From: Clostridiaceae bacterium 14S0207
GTDB taxonomy: Bacteria; Bacillota; Clostridia; Clostridiales; Clostridiaceae
Length of the DNA stretch: 64,000 nt
Direction: 5' to 3'
Assembly: GCA_003288255.1 (NCBI GenBank)
Contig: CP026600.1
Span: forward strand, 2,356,001 to 2,420,000
Under the pieces are notes generated by a model, which worked only from the letters and a program-made list of their open reading frames with translations, had not been told where the DNA came from and did no database searches. The translations under genes were made by a program, and so were the position numbers. This document shows positions 38,659 to 47,801 of the stretch, piece after piece (the stretch's first letter is position 1; every line of letters starts with the position of its first letter).

Positions 38659-40218
38659 CTATATAATAGCTCTTCCTGGAATGATTAATTTTGTTCCTTC
38701 TTTAAGCTTCTCAGGCTCTTCAATGTTATTAACCTTAACAATATTTTCTATAGTTGTATTATATCTTTTAGCTATTTTCCATAAGGTATCACCTTTTTGT
38801 ACCACATATATAATAATGCTTGCTTTTTTCTTTGGAAGTTCTCCCTCGGATTCACCTATATTAATTAAAAATTCTTTGCTTTCAATATAATTCACCCTAA
38901 CATAAACCTTAGCAACAGCTTTTACTGATATATTACCTGCTTGAATATCTGCCGCCACATCTTCAAGTGAAATTTTTGAAACTGCTTGCATGTGAATTTT
39001 AGTTCCTGGCATATCAACTGGTGAACTGAAAGGTATCTGATCTTGTATACAATATATAGGGGTTTGTTCCTCATTACTTCTATATAAGACTGTTACATCC
39101 ATAACCCCTTCTATAACAACTCTATCTTCTACAATCTTTTTATCAGTGACATTTAGTGTTGATTTACAAAGTATTATTTCTCTTGGAGAAGGCATTTCCA
39201 TGTCAACTTCTATGTCTCCTCTTATAACTTTTTCAACGCAAACTTGATTTTGAATAATATTCATATCATATTTTTGTTTTTCCATGTCTAATAACATACT
39301 TGGAGAATAAGCATCTTCTATAATTTGTATTTCTTCTTTATTCATTATAGTAGTATTAGCTTTGCACATTAAAACTATATCCATAAGTCTATTCTCACCT
39401 AAGTCATCTTCTTTAGTAACATAATCTAAATCTAAAATTTCATAAAAAGTATAATTATTCATTCCTTCTTTTATTTTTTCAACTGATACCTCTTTTTGTA
39501 CTAAAACATCGTCTTCTATAGAATATATGTCTCTGTTATTTTCAGGTGCTTTATATAAAATTTTAATATTCGCCCAAGCTTCTATTTTTAATTTACCTTC
39601 TAATAATTTAACATCTTTTTTATGAAGATTAACATTCCACTTCATAACTTTATCGATTTGAGGTTTTTCCATAGGAACCTTCATATGAGATTCGGCCATT
39701 AAATCTGTAGAAATATTTTCTATAACCTTATCAACTTGGATAGGTTCTTTCCAAAATTGAATATCATCAGAACCTTCTACATCTTTTACTATTTCATAAC
39801 CTCTTTTATTATAAATCTCTGTTTTTAATTTTATTATTCCTTCTATACAAACTTTTCTTTCATTCACTATACTACATTCCATATGTTCAACAAAACATTC
39901 TGCATCACAATTCATATCTGAAAGAGCACCTCTACAGTCAATATTATTTGTAAATGCTGTAGAATAATTTACACCATGTACTTCTGAAACTCCTTCATTT
40001 TTATTTAAGTACATTAAATTATAATCAACTACTCCTTCTACAAAAACCTTGTCTTGAAGAACTTGAACACTAGTAACCCTTGGTCTAGCATCCAACATTA
40101 AAATTTCTCCAACATCTGGATGTGTATCTGGAATAACATATTCATCTCTTAACACTGTGTCTGCACAATTTTCTCCCAACAGTTGTTCATACTCTATATT
40201 CTCTTTGATAAGTTCCAT
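38659..40218 (-). CDS. sipL: SPOCS/LysM spore coat morphogenesis protein (SipL-like)
   Basis: In C. difficile SipL binds SpoIVA and localises the coat around the forespore; it is the counterpart of SpoVID. The 519-residue protein has repeated DUF3794/SPOCS beta domains over about residues 1-450 (units near DTHPDVGEILMLDARP and VEKVIRGDIEVDMEMPSPREI) and a C-terminal LysM domain (about 470-516; VQKGDTLWKIAKRYNTTIEN). Domain order and position beside veg-yabG fit SipL. Confidence 0.88.
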   Translation of the reverse strand: MELIKENIEYEQLLGENCADTVLRDEYVIPDTHPDVGEILMLDARPRVTSVQVLQDKVFVEGVVDYNLMYLNKNEGVSEVHGVNYSTAFTNNIDCRGALSDMNCDAECFVEHMECSIVNERKVCIEGIIKLKTEIYNKRGYEIVKDVEGSDDIQFWKEPIQVDKVIENISTDLMAESHMKVPMEKPQIDKVMKWNVNLHKKDVKLLEGKLKIEAWANIKILYKAPENNRDIYSIEDDVLVQKEVSVEKIKEGMNNYTFYEILDLDYVTKEDDLGENRLMDIVLMCKANTTIMNKEEIQIIEDAYSPSMLLDMEKQKYDMNIIQNQVCVEKVIRGDIEVDMEMPSPREIILCKSTLNVTDKKIVEDRVVIEGVMDVTVLYRSNEEQTPIYCIQDQIPFSSPVDMPGTKIHMQAVSKISLEDVAADIQAGNISVKAVAKVYVRVNYIESKEFLINIGESEGELPKKKASIIIYVVQKGDTLWKIAKRYNTTIENIVKVNNIEEPEKLKEGTKLIIPGRAII

Positions 40219-40409
40219 TTTCTATTCCCCTTTCTTAAAATACCTACTATTAATGTATATACTGTACTTTAAGATTTTATGAAGAATATATTTTATTTTG
40301 TAAATTATTTTTATGATTTTTGGGAATTATTTAAATTATATATTTGATTTTATTAGATATGATAAAAGGTTAAGAGTTATGAATATGTATTCAGAATTTT
40401 ATTTTTTAT

Positions 40410-40646
40410 TTAGACTGTGTATTGAATTTGCACTGTGTTTGTAAGAATATCTGAATAACTATAAGTCAATCTTCTTTCAAAATCACCATTAACTCTTACT
40501 GTAAAAATACTAGAATAGGCTTTTTCTAAAACTCCATCTTCAATAAAGACTTTTTTTCTTCCACCTAAATCTTTTAAATTAACCGTTTCTCCAACGTGAC
40601 TTTTAACTTCTGACTTAATTACATCTAACTTGTTATTAGCTTCCAT
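40410..40646 (-). CDS. veg: Veg protein
   Basis: A 78-residue basic beta-rich protein of the Veg family (IKSEVKSHVGETVNLKDLGGRKK at residues 10-32), implicated in biofilm control in B. subtilis. It lies between yabG and sipL, as veg lies after yabG in Bacillus. An AGAGGGTG site precedes the ATG. Confidence 0.93.
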   Translation of the reverse strand: MEANNKLDVIKSEVKSHVGETVNLKDLGGRKKVFIEDGVLEKAYSSIFTVRVNGDFERRLTYSYSDILTNTVQIQYTV

Positions 40647-40766
40647 TAAAATACACCCTCTTTCTAAAGGTTTAATTTTTAACCACTATTTTATTCTTAG
40701 TATTAGTATTTCATTTAAAAATTATACATATAATACTAGGAATAAACCCTCTAAAAGTATCTTTAC

Positions 40767-40801
40767 AAAAATAGAGTAAAACCATAGCTTATTTTACTCT
40801 A
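40767..40801 (-). terminator. Terminator after yabG
   Basis: A 10-bp stem TAGAGTAAAA/TTTTACTCTA (40772-40781, 40792-40801) with a T-rich tail on the minus strand, 25 bases past the yabG stop. Confidence 0.85.
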
Positions 40802-40825
40802 CTTCTAAACATATTATATCATATT

Positions 40826-41785
40826 CTATTTAATAAAGGAAGACTTAGGAAATCCTTCCCTATATTTCCCTCTAGTTTGCAACCCCCCTATGCCTTTTAT
40901 ACCTGTAATAGTATTTTCTATAACATCTTTTATAGGCACTATTTTTTCAATATTTGTATAAGCTATCTTTTCACACACTAACACTGGATCCAAACAATGA
41001 ATTAACACTCTATTAGGGGAACTTGCAAAATTTGCACCTGCATCCAATATAGCCTCATAACATGATTGACATGCCCCTGCAAAAATAACTAATTCATCAT
41101 AACTACTTTGATATTCTCTTAACTTTCTAACAGTTTCTACAAAATATTTTGTATTTCTATAGTTGTCCATATCCATATAATCAGTAGTATGCCTTATCAT
41201 ACCATCATGACCTGTTATAACTACTATATCTGGTTTAACTTCATTAACAATCTCCAAAATTTTATCTGGTTGATCTTTTTCAGCTATTGCTCTTCCAACT
41301 GCTTGTAATGAAAGTTGCTTATATGTTTTTAAACATACTTCTAGATATTCTGCATCTCCATCTACATGAAGTATTCTTCCTGGTCTACCAAATGTTAAAT
41401 TCTTACTTACTATATTTCCTTGTTCTTCTTTTATTTTTTCTACTTCTCTTTGCTTGGATTTTTCTTTTTCTTTTCTTTTTTTTCTTAGCTTTTGTAGCTT
41501 TTTTTTTGACATAGACACCATAATAGCTTTATTTTCTTCTTCTCTTTCTGCTATAACCTTTCTAATAGAGGCATTTATCTTTTCATTAAATATAATATCT
41601 GCTTTACTTAAATTATTACCTATAACTTTCTCTAGATCGTCTTCTCTTGCATCAGCCTCAATCCTTAAATTAACCCCTTTTAAAATACATATTTTTTTCC
41701 CATCTTTAGCCTCTTTAATATCTATAATTTTAAATGTTATATCTTTTCCATAAGACTTTCTTACAACTAAGTCACCTATGTCCAT
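40826..41785 (-). CDS. yabG: Sporulation-specific protease YabG
   Basis: A cysteine protease that trims coat proteins in the mother cell; in C. difficile it also processes CspBA. The 319-residue protein has an N-terminal KOW-like start (IGDLVVRKSYGKDITFKIIDI), a Lys/Glu-rich coiled segment at about 70-130 that makes it longer than Bacillus YabG, and the catalytic core HVDGDAEYLEVC, VITGHDGM, IFAGACQSCYEAI. Confidence 0.94.
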   Translation of the reverse strand: MDIGDLVVRKSYGKDITFKIIDIKEAKDGKKICILKGVNLRIEADAREDDLEKVIGNNLSKADIIFNEKINASIRKVIAEREEENKAIMVSMSKKKLQKLRKKRKEKEKSKQREVEKIKEEQGNIVSKNLTFGRPGRILHVDGDAEYLEVCLKTYKQLSLQAVGRAIAEKDQPDKILEIVNEVKPDIVVITGHDGMIRHTTDYMDMDNYRNTKYFVETVRKLREYQSSYDELVIFAGACQSCYEAILDAGANFASSPNRVLIHCLDPVLVCEKIAYTNIEKIVPIKDVIENTITGIKGIGGLQTRGKYREGFPKSSFIK

Positions 41786-41851
41786 TACTCCCAGCCCCCA
41801 AATTAACTTTCTTTATACATTGTATGCAAAAACCTTAAATAAAGTGCGAAC

Positions 41852-41884
41852 AAAAATATAGCCATGTAAACACCTTTACATGGC
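41852..41884 (-). terminator. Terminator after the first cotS gene
   Basis: A 10-bp stem GCCATGTAAA/TTTACATGGC (41861-41870, 41875-41884), followed on the minus strand by ATATTTTT. It is just past the 41898 stop. Confidence 0.85.
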
Positions 41885-41897
41885 CGTATTATATAAG

Positions 41898-42911
41898 TTA
41901 ATTATATTCCTTTTGTTCATAATACTCCTTAAATTCATTTATAAATTTAACATAATCTTCTTTTTCCTCTACCAAAGAATTAATTTTATTTACAAATGTA
42001 TTTTGGATCCAACTAGCCTCATTATAATAATATCTATTGCAAAGTCTCCAAAATCTTTGAGGGAACATCAAAAATGCAAATAAAACTTCATACTCCTCTT
42101 CCTTTAATGTTCTTACTGAGTTATATGATTCAATAATCATTTTACAAATTTCCATATCCCATTCTCTTCTTTTTAGTACTTTAGTAATAAAGTTAGCTAA
42201 ATCGTACACGCTAAGTTCTCTTTTACAATAATCAAAATCTACAACATTAACATTTTTATTTTCTCCAATAATAATATTATGATAAGTAAAATCATGATGA
42301 CAAAACCCTTTTGCTTCCTCCTCTGCCAAACATAATTCATCATACTTGGAATTTTCTAATATATTCTTAGCTCTAACACCTAAATCCTTATAAAAATCTA
42401 CTTCTTTAATATATTCAATATCAAAATCAGATTTTTTATTCTTCTTTTTTCTTACCATATTTCGCATTTTTCCAAATGAATTTATTCGCTTATCCATAAG
42501 ATAATGCCATCTACCTAGGTCAGTTTTTAACTTACTATTCTCTGGTGGTTCATATCCCTTTGAAGCTATATGAAGTTCTGCTAACCTTTTAGCCGCTAAA
42601 ACTATATCTTCATCATTTTTAAAATCACATTCTCTTCCTTCAATCCATTCTGAAAGCGTATAAATATCTTCATTTACAATAGCATAAGGATTTTCATCTA
42701 CACTTAAAAAATATCTATCTATGTTATTAAATCCATTTTTAACCAAATGTTCTTTGGCTCCGTAAATAAAATATAACTTTTGAACTCCATAATTAATTTT
42801 TTTTAGGCATCTTTTACCCTTATTTGTATTTAATTCGTATATTCCCTTATTAGGAATCATGGTTTCAATTTTAACATCAAATTGTCTTTCAATTTCTAGT
42901 TCTCTCATCAT
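41898..42911 (-). CDS. cotS: CotS-family spore coat protein
   Basis: A 337-residue protein with the aminoglycoside/choline-kinase fold used by coat proteins CotS, CotI and YutH. The N-lobe has KRCLKKINYG; the catalytic-type loop GFCHHDFTYHNIII and the metal motif VVDFDYC are intact, so it may be an active kinase of unknown substrate. I chose the ATG at 42911 (AGGGGG upstream). It faces a glycosyltransferase gene across a 130-base gap, like cotS and cotSA in Bacillus. Confidence 0.88.
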   Translation of the reverse strand: MMRELEIERQFDVKIETMIPNKGIYELNTNKGKRCLKKINYGVQKLYFIYGAKEHLVKNGFNNIDRYFLSVDENPYAIVNEDIYTLSEWIEGRECDFKNDEDIVLAAKRLAELHIASKGYEPPENSKLKTDLGRWHYLMDKRINSFGKMRNMVRKKKNKKSDFDIEYIKEVDFYKDLGVRAKNILENSKYDELCLAEEEAKGFCHHDFTYHNIIIGENKNVNVVDFDYCKRELSVYDLANFITKVLKRREWDMEICKMIIESYNSVRTLKEEEYEVLFAFLMFPQRFWRLCNRYYYNEASWIQNTFVNKINSLVEEKEDYVKFINEFKEYYEQKEYN

Positions 42912-43043
42912 CTTTAAATACACCCCCTGTAAAAATTTATATGTCGTTACCTACTAATTTAGAATTAATTAATTATATAATTACTAACAAAAGCATAAAA
43001 CTTTTAATATAATAAATTATATTCATTATTAAGGAGTTTTATT

Positions 43044-44156
43044 ATGAAAATTGGTATTGATGGAAGAGCTGCTAAATGGTATAGAGGTACAGGAATTGGT
43101 ACCTATACTTATGAACTCATAAATTTCCTTGGGAAAACCCCTAATAATTTTAATTATTATGTTCATTTACCTGAAAATATTACTTTTCCTTCTTATAACA
43201 ACATAGAATATATTTCTACTACAGAAAATACTAAAAATAATTTTTGGGATGAAGTAAAAATCCCTAATAACATAGATAATTTAAATCTTGACTTGTATCA
43301 CATTCCTCAAAACGGTATAGGCCTTCCTATAAACAAGGATTGTTCTTATATTATAACTTTACATGATATAATTCCATGTAAATTACCTGAAACTGTTAGT
43401 AATAAATTTTTATCTATATTTAATAAATATATTCCAAAAATTATTTCTAATTCCAAAGCAATAATTACAGTTTCTGAATTTTCAAAAAAAGATATATCTA
43501 AAACTTTTAATTATAATCCCGAAAATATTTTTGTAACCCCCTTAGCAAGTGAAAATATTTATAGACCTCTAGATAAAAACTTAAGTAAACAATTAATCAA
43601 AGAAAATTACGGTATAAATGACGATTTCATACTTTATGTAGGTGGATTTAGTCCTAGAAAAAATATCTTAGGTATAATTGAAGCATTTTCTTTATTTAAA
43701 GAAAATTATAAAAAAAATATAAAGCTAGTTATTGCTGGTATGAAGGGATTTTCATACGAAATATATAAGAATAAAGTAAATGAACTTTCTCTAGATAATT
43801 CTGTTATATTCCCTGGTTTTATTTCTATGGAGTTTATGCCCTATTTATATAATGCTTGTGAACTTTTCGTATATCCCTCCTTATATGAGGGATTTGGCCT
43901 TCCCCCTATAGAAGCTATGTCTTGTGGTGTACCTGTTATTGCTTCTAATATAACTTCTATACCTGAAGTAGTTGGAAATTCTGCTATGTTAATAAATCCT
44001 AGAGATATTGTTGAACTTTCACAAGCTATGCTAGAAATTTTAAATAATATAGAACTAAAAAACACTTTAATCTCCTTAGGATTAAAGCGTTCTTCGCAAT
44101 TAACTTGGCAAAACACAGTAAAAAATACAATTGACGCATATAAATCTATATTATAA
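43044..44156 (+). CDS. Family 4 glycosyltransferase (CotSA-like)
   Basis: A GT-B glycosyltransferase of 370 residues. The N-terminal [19 protein letters not shown] binds acceptor or phosphate; the C-terminal domain carries [19 protein letters not shown], the EX7E nucleotide-sugar motif. Divergent from a cotS gene, it probably glycosylates coat or spore-surface material; the substrate is not determined. AAGGAG precedes the ATG. Confidence 0.88.
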   Translation: MKIGIDGRAAKWYRGTGIGTYTYELINFLGKTPNNFNYYVHLPENITFPSYNNIEYISTTENTKNNFWDEVKIPNNIDNLNLDLYHIPQNGIGLPINKDCSYIITLHDIIPCKLPETVSNKFLSIFNKYIPKIISNSKAIITVSEFSKKDISKTFNYNPENIFVTPLASENIYRPLDKNLSKQLIKENYGINDDFILYVGGFSPRKNILGIIEAFSLFKENYKKNIKLVIAGMKGFSYEIYKNKVNELSLDNSVIFPGFISMEFMPYLYNACELFVYPSLYEGFGLPPIEAMSCGVPVIASNITSIPEVVGNSAMLINPRDIVELSQAMLEILNNIELKNTLISLGLKRSSQLTWQNTVKNTIDAYKSIL

Positions 44157-44246
44157 ATAAAAAATACTTATTATGAACTACTGCAAAATTTAATTATATT
44201 AGTTTGTAATCAATTATATAAATATCTATTGTTTTGTTATAACAAT

Positions 44247-44296
44247 AAAAAATGACTCCTACAAATATAAAAAATTTTATATTTATAGGAGTCATT
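44247..44296. terminator. Bidirectional terminator between the glycosyltransferase and glpQ
   Basis: A 22-bp stem with a single mismatch (44251-44272, 44275-44296) sits between converging genes, with A runs left of it. Confidence 0.9.
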
Positions 44297-44349
44297 AAGT
44301 TAAAAATCATTAATTATAAATTTTATCGTTAAATATTTATAATTATTTT

Positions 44350-45450
44350 CTATTTTAAAGGTCCTTCTTTAGCTGCTTTAACACCTAAATCAGTAAAGTC
44401 AGTAAATAAACCATCTACTTTTGCCTCAAATAATAATTTTCTAAGTAGAGAATCAGCATCTTTAGCATATTTAGGTAATTCATCTTTACGAACAGTATAT
44501 GGATGTACTATAAGTCCTGCTGCATGTGCATCTTCAACAAAATTTGGATTTGTAACATCTGTACTTTTTTCTAACTTTCCATCATCATTTATAATTTGAC
44601 CAAACCAAGGAGCTATTCCATCAGCATATTTAGCAACGTCTTTTAAACCCTCTTTAGATAAAAGGTATGCAACATTATCATCTTTATTTTCATCCCAAGA
44701 TTGAAGACCCATAAGTTGAACTAATTTACACTTAGCTTTAAGTGTATTTTTCACATATTTTAAATATTTTGTATCAAAACATTGAATATAACATTTTGAG
44801 TCTTTGTTATTATATCCATATTGGTCTAAAACTTTTAATGTAACGCTACCAATATCTTGACCATTTTCTTTGTGGAACTCAGGATTTTTTAGTTCTGGAT
44901 AGATTCCAACATTTTTTCCTGTACTTTTATTTAATCCTTGAATTAATTCAATTTCTTCTTTTAATGTAGGAACTTCAAAATGTGATTTGTTTACTGGGAA
45001 TCTATCTTTAAAAATAGCTTGATTTGTTTTATAATCAACACGCTCATTAACACTTAATTTTTTAATTTCTTGTAAAGTAAAATCTATTATATAGAATCTT
45101 CCATCTTTTCTTTTTCTATTTGGAAATAGTTTAGCTACATTTGTTGTAGTATCAAGATATATATCGTGCATTACTACTGGTACACCATCTTTTGTTAGAC
45201 ATACATCAGCCTCAATATAATTAGCGCCCATTGCATAAGCAAGAGAATAAGCTTCTAATGTATGTTCTGGTAAATAACCTGAAGCTCCTCTATGAGCTAT
45301 TATAGTTTTATTTATAGCCTCAGTAGTTTTAGATGTACTTGTAGTAGTTGCATTTGTAGTAGTTTGAGTTTTACTGGCTTGTGTACACCCAACAGCTGAA
45401 ATACTCATAAATGAAGCCATAATAATTGCTAGTAATTTCGTCTTTTTCAT
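44350..45450 (-). CDS. glpQ: Secreted glycerophosphodiester phosphodiesterase lipoprotein
   Basis: Hydrolyses glycerophosphodiesters to glycerol 3-phosphate. The 366-residue protein has a lipoprotein signal (lipobox SAVGC, Cys22), a Thr/Ser-rich linker (about 25-45) and the GDPD domain with IIAHRGASGYLPEHTLEAY, EADVCLTKDGVPVVMHD and a C-terminal DGLFTDF. It is exported and anchored outside the membrane. It stands alone, between the two coat modules, and is probably unrelated to them. Confidence 0.94.
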   Translation of the reverse strand: MKKTKLLAIIMASFMSISAVGCTQASKTQTTTNATTTSTSKTTEAINKTIIAHRGASGYLPEHTLEAYSLAYAMGANYIEADVCLTKDGVPVVMHDIYLDTTTNVAKLFPNRKRKDGRFYIIDFTLQEIKKLSVNERVDYKTNQAIFKDRFPVNKSHFEVPTLKEEIELIQGLNKSTGKNVGIYPELKNPEFHKENGQDIGSVTLKVLDQYGYNNKDSKCYIQCFDTKYLKYVKNTLKAKCKLVQLMGLQSWDENKDDNVAYLLSKEGLKDVAKYADGIAPWFGQIINDDGKLEKSTDVTNPNFVEDAHAAGLIVHPYTVRKDELPKYAKDADSLLRKLLFEAKVDGLFTDFTDLGVKAAKEGPLK

Positions 45451-45859
45451 ATCAGTCTCTCCTTTAAGTTCTTCAGTTTTATTATTTTAACAGTTTAAAA
45501 GATACACTAAAATATCTTCTATACTAAAAAATGGCCACTTAAAGCTCCCGTTAATTGTTTTATTTATAACAAACTCTCTTTTATTTATAATACAATATTT
45601 GAATAAAATTTATCTTAAAAATTAATATTTATAATTTATTTTTAATGTTATTTTAACAAAAATCATCTTGACAAAAAACAATATAACACATTTTTTATTT
45701 AAAGTAAATATTTTTAATAATAAAATCCCATTTTTATTCACGTTAGGTCGAATTTTAAACTGTAAATTATTTATAATTTTATATGAATTCTTGACTTACA
45801 TATATTATATTGAGATTTTTTTCACTATCTCTTCAGATTTTTTAATACAACTTCCTATA
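45451..45859. other. Gene-free stretch upstream of glpQ
   Basis: I see no supported gene. A plus-strand frame at 45668-45886 opens with TTG and has no ribosome site. No clear promoter for glpQ stands out in the very AT-rich sequence. Confidence 0.5.
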
Positions 45860-45895
45860 TTATGTAGATTAATTTCAATAAATTAATCTACATAA
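45860..45895. repeat. Perfect 16-bp inverted repeat
   Basis: Arms 45860-45875 and 45880-45895 are perfectly complementary around the loop CAAT. There is no T run on either side and no gene ends at it, so it is not an obvious terminator. It lies beside the terminator of the cotS-like gene cluster. Confidence 0.7.
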
Positions 45896-45942
45896 TAAAA
45901 CTACAGCTCAAACATATATTTATAATACTTGAGCTGTAGTTT
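45894..45942 (-). terminator. Terminator of the three-gene cotS-like cluster
   Basis: A 13-bp stem AACTACAGCTCAA/TTGAGCTGTAGTT (45899-45911, 45929-45941), followed on the minus strand by TTTATTATG. It lies about 30 bases past the stop at 45974. Confidence 0.85.
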
Positions 45943-45973
45943 GCAGTTATTGATTGTTTATTTAATTATATTT

Positions 45974-46999
45974 TTAAATTATTCTTTCTTTAAATAATTC
46001 GAGGAATTCCTCTTCCTCTCTAATATATTGAGTTTTATCTATTAACTTATTAACAAAAATATCATATTCCCATTTTTTTTGTTTATAATAATAATTTCTA
46101 ATTAAGGTAAATGTCTTATGTGGAAAGCTCATAAAACCATATAAAACTTCTAATTCATCCTTTTCCAAATCATTATATTTTTTATATTCGTTTATTATAT
46201 CCTCTGCCTTTTCTATGTCATATGCAAAATCTTTTATTACCTTCAAGATAAAATTACAAAGATCATGAACTTTAAGATCAATAATGGCATAATCAAAATC
46301 TATAAAATATGCTTTATTATCTTTTATAAGTATATTATGATGTGCTAAATCATGATGACAAAATGCTACCTTATTTTTATCATTTATCATATTATGGTAA
46401 TTTGAATTTAACAAATAAGAAAGACTATCCTCGCCTCTTTTTAGAAGATGATCTATATTTTCAAGAAATATGTTATCAAAGTTATTTTTATTTAAATACT
46501 TTTCAACTGTGTTTTTGATAAATTTCATATCTTGTAATTGTTTTTGTAAATTTTCTTTTAAATTTCCTCTAAAATCTTTTTCTTCTAAGTTTCCATAATA
46601 TCCTTTAGATGCCTTGTGCAAAAGCCCCAATGACTTAGTAGCTAATAATACATCAATAGGATTACTATAAACACTTTCACTTCCCTCTAATAATTCCATA
46701 ATACAATACATATTACCTTTATATTCCGTACAAATTTGATTTTCTTTGGTTTTTAAAAATCTTAATACATTATTAAAACCATTTTTTCTAACATACTCTA
46801 ACCCATTATTTATAAACTCTAAATTTTCAATGGAATAGTCTAACTTTTTCAGTATATATTGTCCATCTTTTGTTATTACAATAAATACTTTTCTTACTGG
46901 TATAACATCTATTACATCTAAATCAAATCTTAAAAAAAGTTCAACATCTAAACAATACTCTTTTAAATATTCCCTATCCTTATATTTTGTATCTAACAT
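45974..46999 (-). CDS. CotS-family spore coat protein, second copy
   Basis: A 341-residue kinase-fold protein related to the 41898-42911 product. The N-lobe YILKKLDYSIENLEFI, catalytic-type loop AFCHHDLAHHNILI and metal motif FIDFDYA are present. The ATG at 46999 has GAGGTGA upstream. Last gene of a three-gene minus-strand cluster, 17 bases after the 253-residue gene. Confidence 0.85.
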   Translation of the reverse strand: MLDTKYKDREYLKEYCLDVELFLRFDLDVIDVIPVRKVFIVITKDGQYILKKLDYSIENLEFINNGLEYVRKNGFNNVLRFLKTKENQICTEYKGNMYCIMELLEGSESVYSNPIDVLLATKSLGLLHKASKGYYGNLEEKDFRGNLKENLQKQLQDMKFIKNTVEKYLNKNNFDNIFLENIDHLLKRGEDSLSYLLNSNYHNMINDKNKVAFCHHDLAHHNILIKDNKAYFIDFDYAIIDLKVHDLCNFILKVIKDFAYDIEKAEDIINEYKKYNDLEKDELEVLYGFMSFPHKTFTLIRNYYYKQKKWEYDIFVNKLIDKTQYIREEEEFLELFKERII

Positions 47000-47016
47000 T
47001 ACAAAATCACCTCTTT

Positions 47017-47778
47017 TTAAATTAAGCTTTCACCATCCTCTAAAATAGCCTTATCTAACCTGTTCATATATTTATCTATTCCCCAATTTTTCTTTTTATT
47101 TCTATATTTATTACAGATCTTCATGAATTCTTCTGGAAATGAAGCCATTGCCAAGATAAACCTCTCATTTTCATAACCTAAATTTTCTGTACTACAAAAA
47201 TACTTACATACATTTATACAGGAATCTTTATATCCTTTTTTTCTAAGTTTTTTTATTAACTCAACACAATCCATCTCAACTAGGTTATAACACGCATCAC
47301 TAATATCTTTAACATATATATTCTTATTATCACAAATAATGTTATTTAACCATACATTAGAAAGGCATACTTCTTTTCTCTCCATACTTCTTATAATAAA
47401 ATTTATATAAAATTGATTATCTATGATCCTTATAATATTATTGGCTCGTCCTATATATTCAGGTGCCTCAATCATTAATCGTTTTTCAAAGGAATTTAAA
47501 TCTTCATGTTTATTTATATTATTTAAATCTCTCTTTAATCTTTTTAAACTTACTTTATACTCTTCTACCTTTCTACCTATTTTATTATCCAATCTTCCTT
47601 TCAAGTAGTCCTGAAACCCCATAGTTTTATAATGAAAATCTGCTAAAGCTTCTATGTGTTTAAATACGTCTTTTTCGCATAAATTTTTATTCTTAACCTT
47701 AATCTTTATATCTATGTTATCCATTACTCTTATATCCTGTGTTTCCAAATATTCCTTAAAAGTCATAGTATAATCCAC
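47017..47778 (-). CDS. Degenerate CotS-like protein lacking the N-lobe
   Basis: The 253 residues align with the C-terminal two thirds of its CotS-like neighbours: helical region KDVFKHIEALADFHYKTMGF, the site that should read CHHD...HN is CLSNVWLNNII, and the DFD motif is DISD. The ATP-binding N-lobe is missing and the catalytic Asp is lost, so it is at most a pseudokinase. The start is a GTG at 47778 with GAGGTGA seven bases upstream, so the short form is deliberate rather than a miscalled start. Confidence 0.7.
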   Translation of the reverse strand: MDYTMTFKEYLETQDIRVMDNIDIKIKVKNKNLCEKDVFKHIEALADFHYKTMGFQDYLKGRLDNKIGRKVEEYKVSLKRLKRDLNNINKHEDLNSFEKRLMIEAPEYIGRANNIIRIIDNQFYINFIIRSMERKEVCLSNVWLNNIICDNKNIYVKDISDACYNLVEMDCVELIKKLRKKGYKDSCINVCKYFCSTENLGYENERFILAMASFPEEFMKICNKYRNKKKNWGIDKYMNRLDKAILEDGESLI

Positions 47779-47801
47779 TATAAACTCACCTCTATAAATT
47801 T

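Noticed and set aside
40370-40440. Plus-strand 21-codon frame overlapping the end of veg
   Set aside because: It has no convincing ribosome site and overlaps a conserved gene on the other strand.
42912-43043. Sigma-K or sigma-E promoters in the gap between cotS and the glycosyltransferase
   Set aside because: Only partial -10 matches were found on either strand and no matching -35 element at the right distance.
45668-45886. Plus-strand 72-codon frame in the gene-free stretch before the cotS cluster
   Set aside because: It starts with TTG, has no ribosome site, contains a perfect palindrome and shows only AT-driven hydrophobic composition.
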